DNA of 64,000 bases from Vigna angularis (taxonomy: Eukaryota > Streptophyta > Magnoliopsida > Fabales > Fabaceae): assembly GCF_016808095.1 (NCBI RefSeq), contig NC_068975.1:22079501-22143500 (forward strand). The letters run 5' to 3'. A model generated the notes under the pieces. The model was not told the DNA's origin and did no database searches. It worked only from the letters and a program-made list of their open reading frames with translations. Of the stretch, positions 12,369 through 26,116 are shown piece by piece (position 1 is the stretch's first letter; the number at the start of each line of letters is the position of its first letter). The position numbers were made by a program, and so were the translations under genes.

Positions 12369-15300
12369 ATGAGTGGCAGAGCTATTGTTTCCTGTTTTTC
12401 TCATCCATCAACGTCGTGCTACATCCCTTTATCGCGCCGGACCCAGTTCGCACATGCACCTCCACCGTCGCCGCTCCTGCTCTCGCGGCGGAGTCACCTC
12501 CTCGCTGCCGGCGGAAGGGGAGGCGGGAAGATGTGGGCCAATGTGAAGTCGGAGAAGAACGTGTCGGAGTCCCGTAAGTACGAGGATGTTGTCGTTCAGA
12601 AGGCGCGGGATTTGGATGACATGGAGGAGGAAGGAAAGTGGTGGAAGGTGTTCCCTAAGCGATGGGTCATTGTGGTTCTCTGCTTCTCTGCTTTTCTTCT
12701 GTGTAACATGGATAGGGTATGTACCTCTGCTCTTTGTTTTTTCAACTGCATTGCTCCTTTCTCATTGCATGCAATTTTGTTTATGGAGAAGAAGCTGTAG
12801 GACCGTTTTGTACTGAATTTAAGTTGAGCCAATTCGATTAAGCATGCCAGTTTCAGTGTTTGGAGAACTTACATTGGCTAGTTATGTAATCATAATAGTG
12901 TATGAGTGAGGGACAACTCTTCTAACTTCATGGGCTGGATTTTGAGGATTGGGTTAGTTTCAAACTTAATTTAGCTTTTGAGGATTGAATTAGCTCCGAA
13001 CTTAAATTTCAAGATGACACGAGAGTCTATCTCAGGGGTTACTGTTTATAGAGACTTTGGTATTATAGCATGTTTAAGCCTCTCACATTGAGTAGTATGA
13101 AATGTTTCATAGAGTGAGCACTAAAATGGAAATTCTTTCCATGTAAAATGCAAATTCATTGGAAAGATTATTGAATCTTGCTGAAATTTATATTTTGTGG
13201 CTCATTCTTATTTATTGTTATTGGAATTAGTTGAGATGCATACAAATTTGGAGTATTAATTTGTCACTACTTATAATTAGGATAAATGGCATTAAGGGCA
13301 ATTAGGCTAGATATTCATCTATTAAATATTTCTTAATCCTTATGCAATACCCTTAAACATGAAAAGAAATGGGAAGGAGGGAGTAGCTGATGGTTTCTCT
13401 AGTGCTCGCGTGGTTATCAAGTGGATTGAATCAGATTCAAATCATTTTTTAAGATGGTATCCAAAAATCATATTTTGCGTGGTTTATCTTAGTTGTTGTT
13501 GTTAGGGTCACCAAGCTACCTATGCTTGACATGTCCAGATATGAGCTAGTTTATATTTTTCTTACTTTTTTTTGGATTTGAATTAGTCCCAAACTCAAAT
13601 AAGAAGGGGGTACTTTAAGGATTTGTCAGGACAGGTAAAGTCTCCTTTGGAGATTTCTACACCTTGAATGGATTAATATTCCACTGTACACCTTGGATTA
13701 TGCCAAAAGAAAAATACTGAATCTGATTAGTAGCTAAATTTCATTTACTCGTAGTTAACATTTTTAGTGTGAGCATGAAAGAAATTTTAGAAGTTTTCAG
13801 AAAGTGTTATGCTGTTCATATAAAGGTTTTGTAGTTTTTGGAGTTACAAAATAATTTGTTGTATTGGTACGAGGTTAAGGGTAACAGCTTTGGATTATAG
13901 GTATCATGAATGTTAACCTTCAAATGTAAGAATCTTGGGTAGGTTTTAGTGTGTAGACTTTATACAACACATAATGTATTGAATTATGTATAAATATTTT
14001 CTATATTTAGGTTTTGTTTGAAAATATTTCATAACAGGGTTCACTGAATTAAATCCATCTAATTTAGTACTGCTGTGGAATCTTCGGGGGGCTTGATTCT
14101 TAGAAACTTTCATTCATTTCTCATTTGCAGGTAAATATGAGCATTGCTATACTTCCTATGTCTGCAGAGTACAAGTGGAACCCCAGCACTGTAGGTTTGA
14201 TACAGTCTTCTTTCTTTTGGGGATACCTCCTTACTCAGGTAAATGTGATTTTGTTTTGAAAAAGCTAATTGACTAGTAACATTTTCCAGTTTGTATGGCT
14301 TAGAATTTAAGGCCACCCATCTGAAGCATAGGGTAGATCTTTGTTGCAGATTGCTGGTGGAATATGGGCAGATACAGTGGGAGGAAAGCAGGTATTGGGA
14401 TTTGGGGTGGTTTGGTGGTCTGTTGCGACAGCCCTCACTCCTATAGCTGCCAAACTTGGATTGCCTTTCCTACTAGTTGCTCGTGTATTCATGGGGATTG
14501 GTGAGGTATGTTAAAAGTTAAAATGTTCCAAATAGTACTGCATTCTACTAGGAGAACTTTTAATGTTACTACTATGTTGGTAAAAGAAGAAATCTAGTAA
14601 ATTAAAACAATGGAATATTATTTTCTTGTAATCCATATTGTGACTTATTTTTGGTAATGATTTTATTTATCCAGTTGATGATGATAGTTCTGTTCCATAT
14701 GAAGCTCACTTGTTTTGGCCTTATGCTCTTTGTAGGGTGTTGCTATGCCAGCCATGAATAATATTCTGTCAAAATGGGTTCCTGTGTCAGAGAGAAGTAG
14801 ATCACTAGCACTTGTCTACAGTGGCATGTATCTTGGATCAGTCACTGGACTGGCCTTTTCTCCCTTTCTAATTCATCAATTTGGATGGCCATCAGTATTT
14901 TACTCCTTTGGTTCTCTCGGAACAGTATGGTTTTCCGTGTGGCTTAGTAAGGTATGATTTGAACATGTTCAATTATTTCCTTTATGGAGATGCTTACATA
15001 TTGAACTTGGAAATACTTGTTCAAATATTTTCTTGATAGAAGTGTTTTTTTTTGTCTTGAAGTTGATTCTTTATAATGAATTTTCTGACAGAACATTTTT
15101 TGTTTCTGAAAAGATTACATATATTGGTAGAATTTTCTTTGTTCGAGTGCTCATTTTTTCTGTGATTGTGGGAGCTGTAGGCACATAGTTCACCTCTTGA
15201 AGATCCTGAACTACGGCCTGCAGAAAAGAAGCTCATTACTACGAACTGTTTGTCCAAGGAACCTGTGAAAACAATACCTTGGAGATTAATTTTGTCAAAA

Positions 15301-18300
15301 CCTCCAGTCTGGGCTCTAATAGCATCCCATTTTTGCCACAACTGGGGAACTTTCATTCTTCTTACATGGATGCCAACATACTATAACCAAGTAGGTCGAT
15401 CTATCTTTTTGTAGGTATGTTGCTCAATGATGTGATGCAGACACAGATCCATGTTCATTTTTTCCTTTTAGTTCCTACAAGGTTGTGTATGAATTTAGCT
15501 AGATGATAAGGTTGCCAGTACCTATATAAGGAAAGTACTTGTGGAACGGCAGCTTAAATTAAATATTGTGCCATCCTGGATTGGGTATAATATCAAACAA
15601 TGGACCGGGAAGACTGCAATTTGGTAGTATAACTAAAGTAGGAAACTAGTCAAATTATGTAAATAATATAAGAAGGTTAGATACATAGATTATTAGATCA
15701 TTTGTATTGCTTGTTTCTCATCATTTTTTCCACAGCCATTGAAACCATTTTGCATTGACTTTTCTGTAAGTGTAATTCTGGGAGATTAGGCAAGTTGGAA
15801 GCCTTTATTTTTGTTTAAGTTTTAATTTTGTGTGCTTGTACTTTTGTTCTTCCCGGAAGTTAATATCTTCCCTCCCCATACCCGACTAGAGGGAAGCCTA
15901 GTGTTTTAAGTCACTCTTTTCAATTTTGTATAATTCCAATTATTAGGATTATTTGCTTGTGAACATAAATGTCATGCTATTGCTTTGCTAATTCTTTTGG
16001 TTTTGCTGAAGGTTTTATTTTCTAATTCTTATACCTATAATAATAGGGACTAGAATTTATTATCTATTCTATCTTTCACCTAAAATCCTAATCTCCCCCA
16101 TTTGTTTCAGTATCTTCTCATCCAGTTGTCACATAATCCTGTTAATTGGAAGTACTCAATGTCGTGAACTTCATTATGCGAGCATGCTTGTTGATGTTTA
16201 ACGTTTTATCCTACTTGGCACATTTGTTAAGCCTCTACCATCAACATTATCAATATTCAAGCTTATAGAGTTCAGCTTTTAGTTGGAGATATGTTAATAT
16301 CCTGACGTATAAAATATTTTGATTTGTAATCTTCTTGATATTTGGAAAACAATTGACACTGTTTAAAGTGGGCTAAAGTTATTTTCTTATATCTAGGTCT
16401 TGAAGTTCAATCTTACAGAATCTGGGCTATTTTGTGTTCTACCGTGGTTGATAATGGCACTTTCTGCGAATGTTGGTGGTTGGATTGCAGACACTCTAGT
16501 GAGCAAGGGTGTATCAGTTACAACGGTCCGCAAGGTATCTCTCCCTTTTATTTGTTTATTTTGCCTTATAGCTTCTCGGAAAAATAGGTTTTTGGATAAA
16601 TTCCTGACCAATTTCCTTTGCATAAACTATAAAGGGCTAGGGAACTATTGCATATCCTTTAATTAAAGTAATAATGAAAACAAATGAACAGAACACGAAT
16701 CTCTTGTTTTGTTTGCATAACTGTCTCAAATTTGTCAGAGTTTTTTTTATATATTAATAAGTTCATGCTGGATAATATTTTTGTTTCTTAATTTTAATGA
16801 TTTTAATTTGAAAAAAATCATTAATACCTGTTACTATATATATTTTTAAGTTGTATTGTAACCAAAGTTTTTGGGCTACAATTTACTTACATGTGGCATT
16901 ATGACCTTTTTAAGAGGTGCATAAAATGTTTTATTACTACATTTAGAGAAAGATCCTCTTTGATTTCTCTATCCTTAAGTATCTAACAGCTTTTTGACTA
17001 TTTCTACTAAAAAATTTGTACTCGTTTACTTAACATGATTCCATTGCTATAAAGTTCCAAGCTTCACTGTGTAGTTATACATCTTTGCAGATAATGCAAA
17101 CAATTGGATTTCTTGGACCAGCTTTCTTCTTAACTCAATTGAGCCACGTTAATTCTCCTGTGATGGCTGTTTTGTGTATGACGTGCAGTCAGGTTTGTTT
17201 ACTGTTTTGTATTTAACTTATTTTTAACTCTGAGAAGGTAGTTTCTAGGTAATCCTAATATAAAATCTGTTTATATTCGTGTCTTATATCTTTCCGGGGA
17301 AAGTTACATACTTGTGTGAATTTTTTTAAACGAGTTCACATAAATATTATGGCTGCTTTTGTTCGTACTGCTCAATCTGAAAATTTGACTGGCTAATGTA
17401 AATTTTCTAGTCAATAGTGTCTTGAAACTTCTCTTAAAACAGTAGAACTTCACATTCTCAATCTGCCATTCTTCGTAAAGTTGAAACCTGTTGTTTCATT
17501 CATTCATTCAGTTCGTTTACACCTTATTCATCTTCTCTATCCTTCGGTTGCTTAGGGCACCCTGAGGGATTTTCACTAGTAGAAGTTTTCTCTTTCATAA
17601 CATGTTTCAAATTCATACTGAATAGGGTACTGATGCTTTCTCTCAATCCGGATTGTATTCAAATCATCAAGATATTGCCCCTCGATATTCTGTAAGTGGA
17701 TTCATTTTACATGTATTCTTCTGCAATTTGGAATTCTACATGTAAGAAATATTCTTATGGCTATCTACAGTCATCTCACAATTAGTTGGTTAAATAATTG
17801 TCATTTGGCAAGGAAAAGGAACAAATCATATTTATTTCCTCTTTTTATCCTTAGGGGATATTGCTAGGTCTATCTAATACTGCTGGAGTATTGGCTGGTG
17901 TCTTTGGAACAGCAGCAACAGGTTACATTCTGCAGCATGGTATGTATTTCTTGCTCATATTTCCTATGTGACTGAATGTCAGCGATTAGGATCTTGAAAG
18001 ATTAAGCTATTAGGTGAAAGATCATGAAGATTTTATTAGTCTTGATACTGAAGATTGAGCATATGTTTATGGTGCACAATCTGTGAAGAGTCTCAGTGAG
18101 CCTTTTGTTATTGGTATACTTTTAGCAACATGGTGATGTTTCCATACTGTATTCTAGACCACTAACCCAGAATTGTTTTTATTTAATTATTTATTCTTTA
18201 TGTTTTCATTTTGATGGTGAGAATGGAATCAAATCAATAAAGTAAAGAAAACAAAATAAAATCAAACTTACGCAATGTTGAAGCTTTGTAAGCAATAGCT

Positions 18301-18910
18301 GCTGGGTAAACTTCAATGTGGGTAGTGAAATTTAATAGTGTTGGAAGAATTAAGTGTTTTAGGAGATTGCAAAGGTTAGGATTGCTCTTAGTAATGATTG
18401 TGGCATGCAATAGAGTTCATTAATTATGGGTTAGGTAGTTGTATTTAATGGATGTAGTTGAAGGGTCAAGACAAAAGGGTTTATAAATAGTTTTTGTTCT
18501 ACTTAATGTATTCATATAACAAGATAAGAGAGTGTTTATCTAGAAAGACTAGTTTGTCAACAATAGCATGAGTTAAACTGAGGTTCATCCTATTTGGTTT
18601 TCCTTCTTTCCCTATTAGAAAATTCATTTCCTTGTTCTTTAAATTATATGGACATAAGTGGTCATGTAATTAAAGTTTTACACTACTGTTGATTTTATAA
18701 AATATTCGCCATCCTGTTAGTTTTGTAGCATAATTTCTTGTGCTTAATACTTCAATGAAATCTGATATGTGACAAGAGTATAATACTGTTAGTTATCTTT
18801 GAATATTTTCAGGCTCCTGGGATGATGTTTTCAAGGTTTCAGTTGGGTTGTATTTGGTTGGAACTGTGGTGTTTAATCTTTTTTCAACTGGGGAAAAGGT
18901 CTTGGAATAA
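12369..18910 (+). CDS. Plastid anion/phosphate transporter, PHT4 (ANTR) family, ten exons
   Basis: Spliced product is 508 residues. Exons: 12369-12716, 14131-14238, 14350-14505, 14736-14951, 15181-15390, 16397-16534, 17091-17192, 17626-17691, 17855-17939, 18813-18910; every junction is GT-AG and keeps frame. The first 60-70 residues are Ser/Arg/Pro-rich like a plastid transit peptide. The rest is a major facilitator of the SLC17/PHT4 type: first membrane segment ending NMDRVNMSIAI, motif GGIWADTVGGKQVLG after the second, SERSRSLALVYSGMYLG in mid-protein, HNWGTFILLTWMPTYYNQ at about residue 330, and QDIAPRYSGILLGLSNTAG near the C-terminus. Family members move inorganic phosphate or other anions across plastid (some Golgi) membranes. 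Start chosen at 12369 because it is the first ATG of the frame and opens the transit-like region. The exact PHT4 subgroup (Arabidopsis numbers 1-5) was not resolved. Confidence 0.93.
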
Positions 18911-20573
18911 CATACTCTTATTAATCACTGGTACTTGCCATGCCACATGTATACATAATTCTCCAGTACTTTCCCCCAGAAGAAGCACTACAAGAAGAAT
19001 AGGAACTCATTTATCTTAGGCTTTTGTGCCTCACAAAATGGTAAATTTATGGACAGAGGAACATTGAACATAGAGCAGAGAGATGAGAATGTGTTCTTGA
19101 AAGATGAATTGACATAATTTAGTCCCTGATGTTTTATCAAAGGAAAAGGGACTGGTAATTATGTTTTTCCCATTTTTGGTGGGAAGATCATTGTAGTTGC
19201 TTAATTTAAAGTCATACATGTAAATATAAATTCCACACCAACACATCAATTTTGTATCAATTCATCAAGAAAAGTGATTATGTGTTATCATTCCTCAAGT
19301 AGCTTTGGCATTCCAATTTCTTATCTGCCAGTTTTGCTTCCATCTTTTGGTCAAATAAGTTGGTAATGTCAGTCTTGCAGATTACATCCCATAATGGACC
19401 GGTGAATGCTTCCATTTCTTTTTTTATGGGCATCAACTCGTCTTTTTATCTTTTCTTATGTGGGTTTAAGGATTTGAGACGTTTTACTTTCTCAAATTTT
19501 CGTGGTTTGATAACCTTTTTTTAATATGAATTGATTTTGAGATGAAATTTGTCGTTGGGACCTACGTCGGTTTTTTTTACTCGAGTTTATATTATGAATA
19601 TCTTTATATGAACAATTGATACAAAGCTAACATTATGATAATAATTTATTTAAATTTTAAAAATAAAAAATAACGATAATTAATGCATTTGAATGTATTT
19701 AGTTTAAAAACTTAATTTAAACATCAGATCACTTTGCTTTACGAAATTGAGAAAGAAACGATAAGTGTTAATGAAGTATTATATAAAATTTTAGAATGTT
19801 TAAATATCATGTCATGTAAATGAAACACTTAGAAATAGTTAATCCAACATCAAAACTCGATTAAAATATATTGAAAATATTTATAAAATATTTAAAATTT
19901 AGAAATTCTTTGGTGTAGTAATCACGTTGTCACCTTAATTGAATTTCTTGTATTGAAAACTTTATCTCCTAGTCTTAATTAACCCTAAGATGAAATATTT
20001 TCTATTCCAACTTTCAATCATATAAAAGGAAAATTCTTCACCAAATATTACTTCTGATGGTAATCTAAATTTCAATGTCCTGTTGAACAATCAATTTTAT
20101 TACGAAAGCAGAGGAATGGGATTGGTAAGTTTGGTTTGGGTATCTACAATGCACATTTTAATGACTTTAACGGACAATTTCGCAAGCTCATGTTCGAAAG
20201 AAGCAGAACAATTTCCTAGTGATTAAACTAAATTTACAAGCAAATATTTCAGCAGTAAAATAAGATGTTACATTCATGCAATTTCCAATAATAATATATT
20301 AATAATAATAATAATTATTATTATAATCTCTCTCCTTCAAACAAATTCACATTTCCAATAATTATATATTTTGTGTATTCATTTTATTGATCAACAACAT
20401 AAGAATATGTAAACCCATTTCCCAACAACTGCAAAGGTAAACCAACCAACCAACCAAACAACAAACATTTTCACTTTTTACCGTACAAAATAAAACACGA
20501 ATAAATTGACAGGTGTGAGAACGAAATGATCATATTGTCCTTTACACTGTGCATGGCCGAAATAGCCTTTTCT
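18911..20573. other. Intergenic: 3' flanks of the PHT4 and CYP86A1 genes
   Basis: The two genes converge here. 18911 to about 19320 is probably the 3' UTR of PHT4; the stretch up to 20573 includes the 3' side of CYP86A1. The middle is AT-rich, with an (ATA)n tract at about 20290-20325. No gene is recognised. Confidence 0.5.
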
Positions 20574-22343
20574 CTATGCTGACATGGCAGTATGTGGACG
20601 AAGCTGACGTGGCTGCAGGAACACACGAAGCCCATTCTTCATGAAGAGAGTCAGTGACATCTTCTGCTGCACACGATGACCGGGAACCGGCGACAGGCGG
20701 TAACGCAGAAGCACAGCTGAAGCCACAGATTTCATCTGCAGGTAAGCCAAGTCCTTTCCCAAGCAGGTTCTCGGTCCAGCGTTAAACGCAACGAACTTGT
20801 AACCGTCTTTTGGCGGTTCGAACCGGTCTCCTTTAACCGATAAAAACCGCTCCGGTTTAAACTCCATGCAGTCCTCTCCCCACACACTCTTCATTCTCCC
20901 CATCGCGTAAATCGAATACGTCACAGTCGAACCAGCCGGAACCGCCGTGCCATCCGGCAACACGTCGTCCGCCACAGCGTGCTTGAAATCCTCCGGCACC
21001 GACGGATACAAACGCAGCGTTTCGGCCAGCGCGGCTTTCAAGTAAACCAGCCTCTCCGCCTCCTCGAAGTCCACCGCCTCCTCCGTCCACCTCCGCCGGT
21101 CCCCGCCTCGCGTGGAAGTGAGCACCGCCGTAAGTTCCGCGAGGATCTTATCCTCCACGGCGGGGTGGTTCATTACGAGCCAGAAGAACCAGCTTAGCGC
21201 CACTGATGACGTGTCCCTGCCAGCTAGGATGAAGTTGAGCGCGATCTGACGCAGCGTTACGGCGCTCAGCGGCTTTCCCGCGGCGTCGCGCTTCTTCATG
21301 AACCTTGATAGCAAGTCGTCGGAAGGCGATTTCTCGCGAGCTGAAACGGCGTCGTTCATGTAAGTTTCGACGATCTTCAAACTCTGCTCCAGTTTCTTCT
21401 CTTTACCGATGCCAAGAAGCTTCTCGAATCTCCATATTATGCCCGGGTATAAAAGCCTAATAATACGTAAATAAAAAAAATGTAAAAAGTATAGAAAATA
21501 AAATATGTAAAAAATGACTTTCACATTATTTAAAATTATCATAAATAATAATTTATAGTTATTGTAGTACCTCACGAAAACTCTAAAAGTTTTTAAATTA
21601 ATAATTAGAAGAAACCATTATTACGCGAGCATAAAAAAAGTAAGGGTGTATGTATACCTTTGCAAGGTGATTTCTGTGGCAGTGTCAAAGGCAACAGTGA
21701 AGGGGTTTTCCCGGAGATCCGGTGAGAGAGTTTCAGGGTCTTTTCCAAAGGTGAGTCCACAAATGTTATCAAAGGTTAAACGTAGAAGAAGGTCTTGCAA
21801 ATCCACTGATACGTTTTCCTTAGCAGCTTTGTCCAGGATACACCATAGCCTGTTTTTTATGGTCCGGTTCACCCACCGAGCCATGGCTTGCCTTAGGGTT
21901 CGGGTGGTGAACTCGAGCGCGGCGGTTTTCCGCTGCATAAGCCACGTTTCACCGTCGCTATTGAAAATTCCCTGCCCTAGGAGGTCGTGGAACGCCGCCT
22001 GCCAGTGCGGCCCTTTAGGGTAGTTGTCGAACCGGGTTCGGAGAATGTGTTCGATGTTTCTAGGACAGCTTGTGACGGTAAAAAATCCCTGCTTGCGAGC
22101 AAAGAAAGGGAGACTGAGAGTGCATGTTTGGTAAGTGGGGGAACCTCCTGTTTGGCGTAGGTTTGAAGCGATCCAGTCATGAACCCTATTCCGGTTCACC
22201 ACTAATTCTGGAACGCTGCCAATCATTGGCCACACTTTTGGACCCCTTAGGGTTCGAGCCAAGAAATAAAACCAAAGAAAATATGTGAATAAAAGAGCAG
22301 CAGCTAGGGTTAAGAGGAGAGGGAGAGTATCCATTTGCACCAT
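20574..22343 (-). CDS. CYP86A1: Cytochrome P450 CYP86A1-type fatty acid omega-hydroxylase, two exons
   Basis: Exon 1 is 22343-21658 and exon 2 is 21456-20574, with a GT-AG intron of 201 bp between AG and G of an Arg codon; the product is 522 residues. An N-terminal hydrophobic anchor (about residues 5-30) leads to [12 protein letters not shown]. The I-helix motif ILAGRDTSS, the ExxR motif ETLR, PERF and the heme-binding [11 protein letters not shown] (Cys ligand) are all present. Phrases such as [39 protein letters not shown] and [14 protein letters not shown] are closest to Arabidopsis CYP86A1 (HORST), which omega-hydroxylates long-chain fatty acids at the ER for root suberin. Met1 (MVQ) and Met4 (MDTLP) are both possible starts; Met4 aligns with the usual CYP86A1 start. 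No defects seen. Orthology is inferred from remembered family sequence, not a search. Confidence 0.92.
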
Positions 22344-22408
22344 GGTATACGTTGTTTTAGTATAACTTGTGAGAAATGGGGTTTGAAGTTTGAAGTGATT
22401 GAAGGGGG

Positions 22409-22416
22409 TTTTTATA
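22409..22416 (-). promoter_or_regulatory. TATA box of the CYP86A1 gene
   Basis: TATAAAAA read on the minus strand, 66 bases upstream of the ATG at 22343, in a GC-poor leader. The distance fits a short 5' UTR of about 35 bases. Confidence 0.6.
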
Positions 22417-22861
22417 CATGTTTATACGATGATATAATGGGAAAGGTTTAGGAGAGGTGGTTCGGAATTTTTTTGCAGTAAGAGTCGCTGTTAGGTTGTA
22501 GAAAGTGTGTTTGCGAGGTGACGCACAAGCAAATGAAAAGCATCCACGCATATGTGCAGCAGCTTCTCCTGTGATAGAAGGGTTTTAGAGTGATTTTGTT
22601 TTATTATAAAACGTTTATTGGTTTGGCTATTCTAATCTATTAAGTATTAGTTACATCCCCTCTTATGTCTAATTGTTTATGGTCTTCACTCTTTAGGAGA
22701 AAATGATCTCTTTAATGGCTAACTAAGGAACATTTGAGATGAATGGGCCATACCTTTTTACTCATCTCATTTTTTAATTGGATGGTGACATTTATTACAT
22801 AATTAAGAGTTTTAGTGATCTCGTTTTTTAACAATTAAATTTAAATTAGGAAAATTTCTAA

Positions 22862-23788
22862 CAATAGTACAAAAATAGTGTATAACGTCGGGTTCAACGT
22901 CCAATCACTGAATAACCAAACTTAAAAATGAGCGGTGACATTTTTGAAAATAAATGCAATTATTAAACGTCGTTTAGAATTGTAATTCGACGTAAAATGA
23001 TATAAAACGTCGAATGCCCTCTAAATTTGACATAAAAAGGTTAGTGAATTCAATAAAACTTTGAGTGGGAGATTAAAAATTCATTCACTTTATCTTAACG
23101 CGATATCCTCTTCTCTTCTCAAACTTTTCTTGAACGAAGTTTGACGAGCATCACATGTAATCTTTCTTTCATTTGATACACATGCATGTTAATTAACTAC
23201 TTTATGTATGATTTTTGTTTAATTTAACCGATTATTTTCGTGTTCTTCTCCTTCATAAGCGCATTCTGCTTTCTCTCACTGGTGACGAAACTTTATTCCG
23301 ATGAACCCACCTTTTGAAGGTTAGTTTTCGTGTTCGTTTTGAAGAACTTATGTGTTGAACTTATTTGTTGTTTTTTTTGTTGAACTTGTTTGTTGTTGTT
23401 GTTTGGTTGAACTTGTTTGTTGTTGTTTGATTGAACTTGTTTGTTATTGGTTATTATTGTTTGTTGTTGATACTACACTACATGTTCATAGTTCATGCTT
23501 TATAAAATACCAAACACTGAAATTTGTTGTTTTTTTGTTTTTCAGGTCTCATAGAGTTGTAAAAAAGATCATAATTAATTAAAAAAAACAAATTTTTTTT
23601 ATTAAAGTCGAATATTGACAAAATTCGACGTTAAGTTTACGTCGTATATTAATAAAATTCGAAGTTAATTTAAAGTCAATTTTTTTTAAATTCGACGTAA
23701 ATTTAACGTCTCTTGATATGACGTTGTTCGCGAATTCGCCGTTAAAAGCCCAAAATATTTGACGTTGTACGTGATTTTTGTACTAGTG
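22862..23788. mobile_element. CACTA-like non-autonomous DNA transposon, about 927 bp
   Basis: The right end reads TTTTTGTACTAGTG; its reverse complement CACTAGTACAAAAA matches the left end CAATAGTACAAAAA at 22862-22875 with one mismatch, and both continue into a similar (G)TATAACGTC / GTACAACGTC. Subterminal regions carry many TTCGACGT / ACGTCGAA words in both orientations, typical of CACTA elements. A 3-bp target duplication is not clear (TAA versus TAT). The interior has a TTGAACTTGTTTGTTG simple repeat (about 23355-23470) and no transposase. Confidence 0.6.
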
Positions 23789-24639
23789 TATATATTTTGT
23801 TTTATTTTCAACTATAAAAATATAATTTTTTTACAAATCCAAACTAATATTTATAGATATTTCCAATTATATCCTTATATAACATATATATTAAGGTGTT
23901 AAATTTTATAAAACGACTTTGTTAAAGAATACAATCGTAATTGTTCAAATTTTTGGATAAGTGACAAGATCTAAATACATTGAGAAATTTTGATATATGC
24001 TTTTGAGGGTTGGAATACAAAAAGAAAATTCACTTGCAAAAGACTCTTTGATGTTTAAATTACTAGAAAAATTTGAATATTTATGAATAAAAGAGAGAGG
24101 ATGAGAAAGTGTGTATTTCCTGGTGAAATACCATATTATTTATAGGTTTATATATCTTATGACTTATATATAAAAGCAGACAATATCAAGATGGTATCAA
24201 ATAATATCAATAAAAATAATAGCTTGTCATATATATGATATCACAAAATAATCATAATAATGTGATACCTTACTTGATTAACTAAATATTATGTAGATCC
24301 CAAGCTCGGAAGTTTGATTAGTGCATATGGAATACATGTTACGAGTGTAGCTGACCCTTTGGCCAAGATGTAGTCGGCTTTATGTTTAGGTGGATGTTTG
24401 GTTGTACTGTATGTGGTAATCTTTGACTTTACAAGTGGATTGGTCGTTCGGCTGAGTTGTGGGTGGTCGTCTTTGACCATGTTGAGAGTGCTTTGAATTA
24501 TTAACTTAGGCAGGATCTGATGTTGATTATCTGAGCAAGCTTTATGTTGCCAGTTTAGGCAAGCTTTGTGTGTGCTGTTGACTTTGGCAAACTCGTGTAT
24601 CGGCTCAGTGGGCATAATTTAATGCTATCATCTAAGTAG
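23789..24639. other. AT-rich stretch, no gene recognised
   Basis: Non-coding in appearance on both strands. A minus-strand open frame at 24289-24615 gives a Thr/Lys/His-rich product with no recognised domain. The right part merges into the 46-bp repeat array. Confidence 0.4.
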
Positions 24640-24963
24640 AATAAGGTGTCGCCTTAGCGGGCTTAAATTGTGTTACTGTGTAGGTAATTCGGGTGCCACA
24701 TTTGTGGGCTTATGTTATTGTCTAAATAACTTGGTGCCTCGTTTGAGGACTTTGCTTATGTTGTTGTCCAAGTAATTTGGTGTCTCGTCTATGGGCTTTG
24801 CTTGTTATTATCTAAGTAAATAGGTGCCTTGTTTGAAGGCTTTCGTTTTTGTTACTATCTAGATAACTCAGTGCCTCATTTGAGAGCTTTTGTTTATAAT
24901 ATCATCTAGATAACTCAGTGCCTCATTTGATGGCTTTGCTTATGTTACTGTCTAAGTAACTCA
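24640..24963. repeat. Left half of a degenerate 46-bp minisatellite
   Basis: Units follow the pattern AACTCRGTGCCTCRTTTGAG, GGCTTTGCTTATGTTACT, GTCTAAGT. Divergence is high toward the left. The array is cut at 24963 by the retroelement insertion and resumes at 29228. Confidence 0.75.
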
Positions 24964-25139
24964 TGTTACCAATGAGAAGCATTGGTATCTTGAAAGCTAC
25001 TGTAAAGTTTTGATGATGATAAAAGCTGAAGAATTGAAGACTCTAAATGCATCTTTGTTAAACGCATTTTGTATAAACAAATGTATAGGATAAATTGTAA
25101 TGATGTAAAAATTGTTAGAGTTTTTCGTATTTAGTGAGT

Positions 25140-25385
25140 CATTGCGCAAATAGTCGATTATTAAGAAGAATAATCGATTATCACGAGCCAATTTAGAAGA
25201 GAGTTGCTCGCACAAATAATCGATTATTACACAAAATAATCGATTATCATTGTTTCATTTAATATTGTCCAAGTCTCTGGAATAATCGATTATTGCTCAG
25301 GATAATCGATTATCACATTTTGAAAACCCCATAACGGACACAAATAATCGATTATCTCTTACGATAATAGATTATTTTTAGCAGT
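25140..25385. repeat. Cluster of palindromic ATAATCGATTAT motifs in the left LTR
   Basis: About nine copies of AATCGATTAT or close variants within 245 bases, mostly in pairs 10-20 bases apart. The same cluster is in the right LTR (28302-28540), and four more copies lie in the internal region at 27545-27655. Confidence 0.85.
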
Positions 25386-26116
25386 TGGGAAATCTCTTTT
25401 CAGTTTCTGACCCTGGGCTTTTAAATAGATTTTTCCACAACTCTTAGAAGTGAACTTTTCAATTGAGAGTATTAGAGCTTTGTGCCTAAGGGAAGCTCTC
25501 TGTGAGTGAAAAGGATCTATGCCACTTTGAGAATATAGTTTGTCTGAGGAAGTTCTCAAAGTGATAGAGTGCTCTTGCCTGGTCTTGTGAATAGGAGAAG
25601 TTCACGCTTTGTGTGTCAAAGGTCGGAGCAGTTCTCTTTAAGTTGGCAGAGCTGTGGCTTCCGGTTCGTGCGTCGAAGGAAGCTCTTCCGGTTCGTTTGT
25701 CGAAGGAAGTTACTTGCTGCACTCTTCTGGTTCGTTTGTCGAAGGAAGGTGTTTTCTATTCCTTGCTCATTTCATTATCTTGTAATATGTACAACTATAT
25801 TTTTAGTGAAAAAGGTTAATCACTATTTATAGTGATTAACGACTGGACGTAGAATCTTTTGATTCGAACCAGGATAAAAATTCTGTGTTGAATTTTTCTT
25901 ACTCTCTATACTCTTTACATTTTGCGCATATCAACTGTTTGATAAAAGTTCTCTAAAAAAAAATTTTTTTAAAACCGACTATTTTAACTTGTGTTGTGAT
26001 CGTTACACGCTTTCCGCTATCTATATTTTATTCCGCTGCGCGACTCTATAACGGTACCGATTGTTCCGACAATTGGTATCAGAGCTTGCTTAGATAGTTT
26101 TTCAATTTTTTCGAAA

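Noticed and set aside
15021..15356. Minus-strand open frame across PHT4 exon 5
   Set aside because: It is the antisense shadow of a real exon and its flanking intron.
23352..23582. Short Leu/Val/Cys-rich open frame inside the CACTA-like element
   Set aside because: It translates a TTGAACTTGTTTGTTG simple repeat and has no domain.
26074..26085. tRNA-like sequence TGGTATCAGAGC (also at 53555 and 54054)
   Set aside because: These are retrotransposon primer binding sites complementary to a tRNA end, not tRNA genes.
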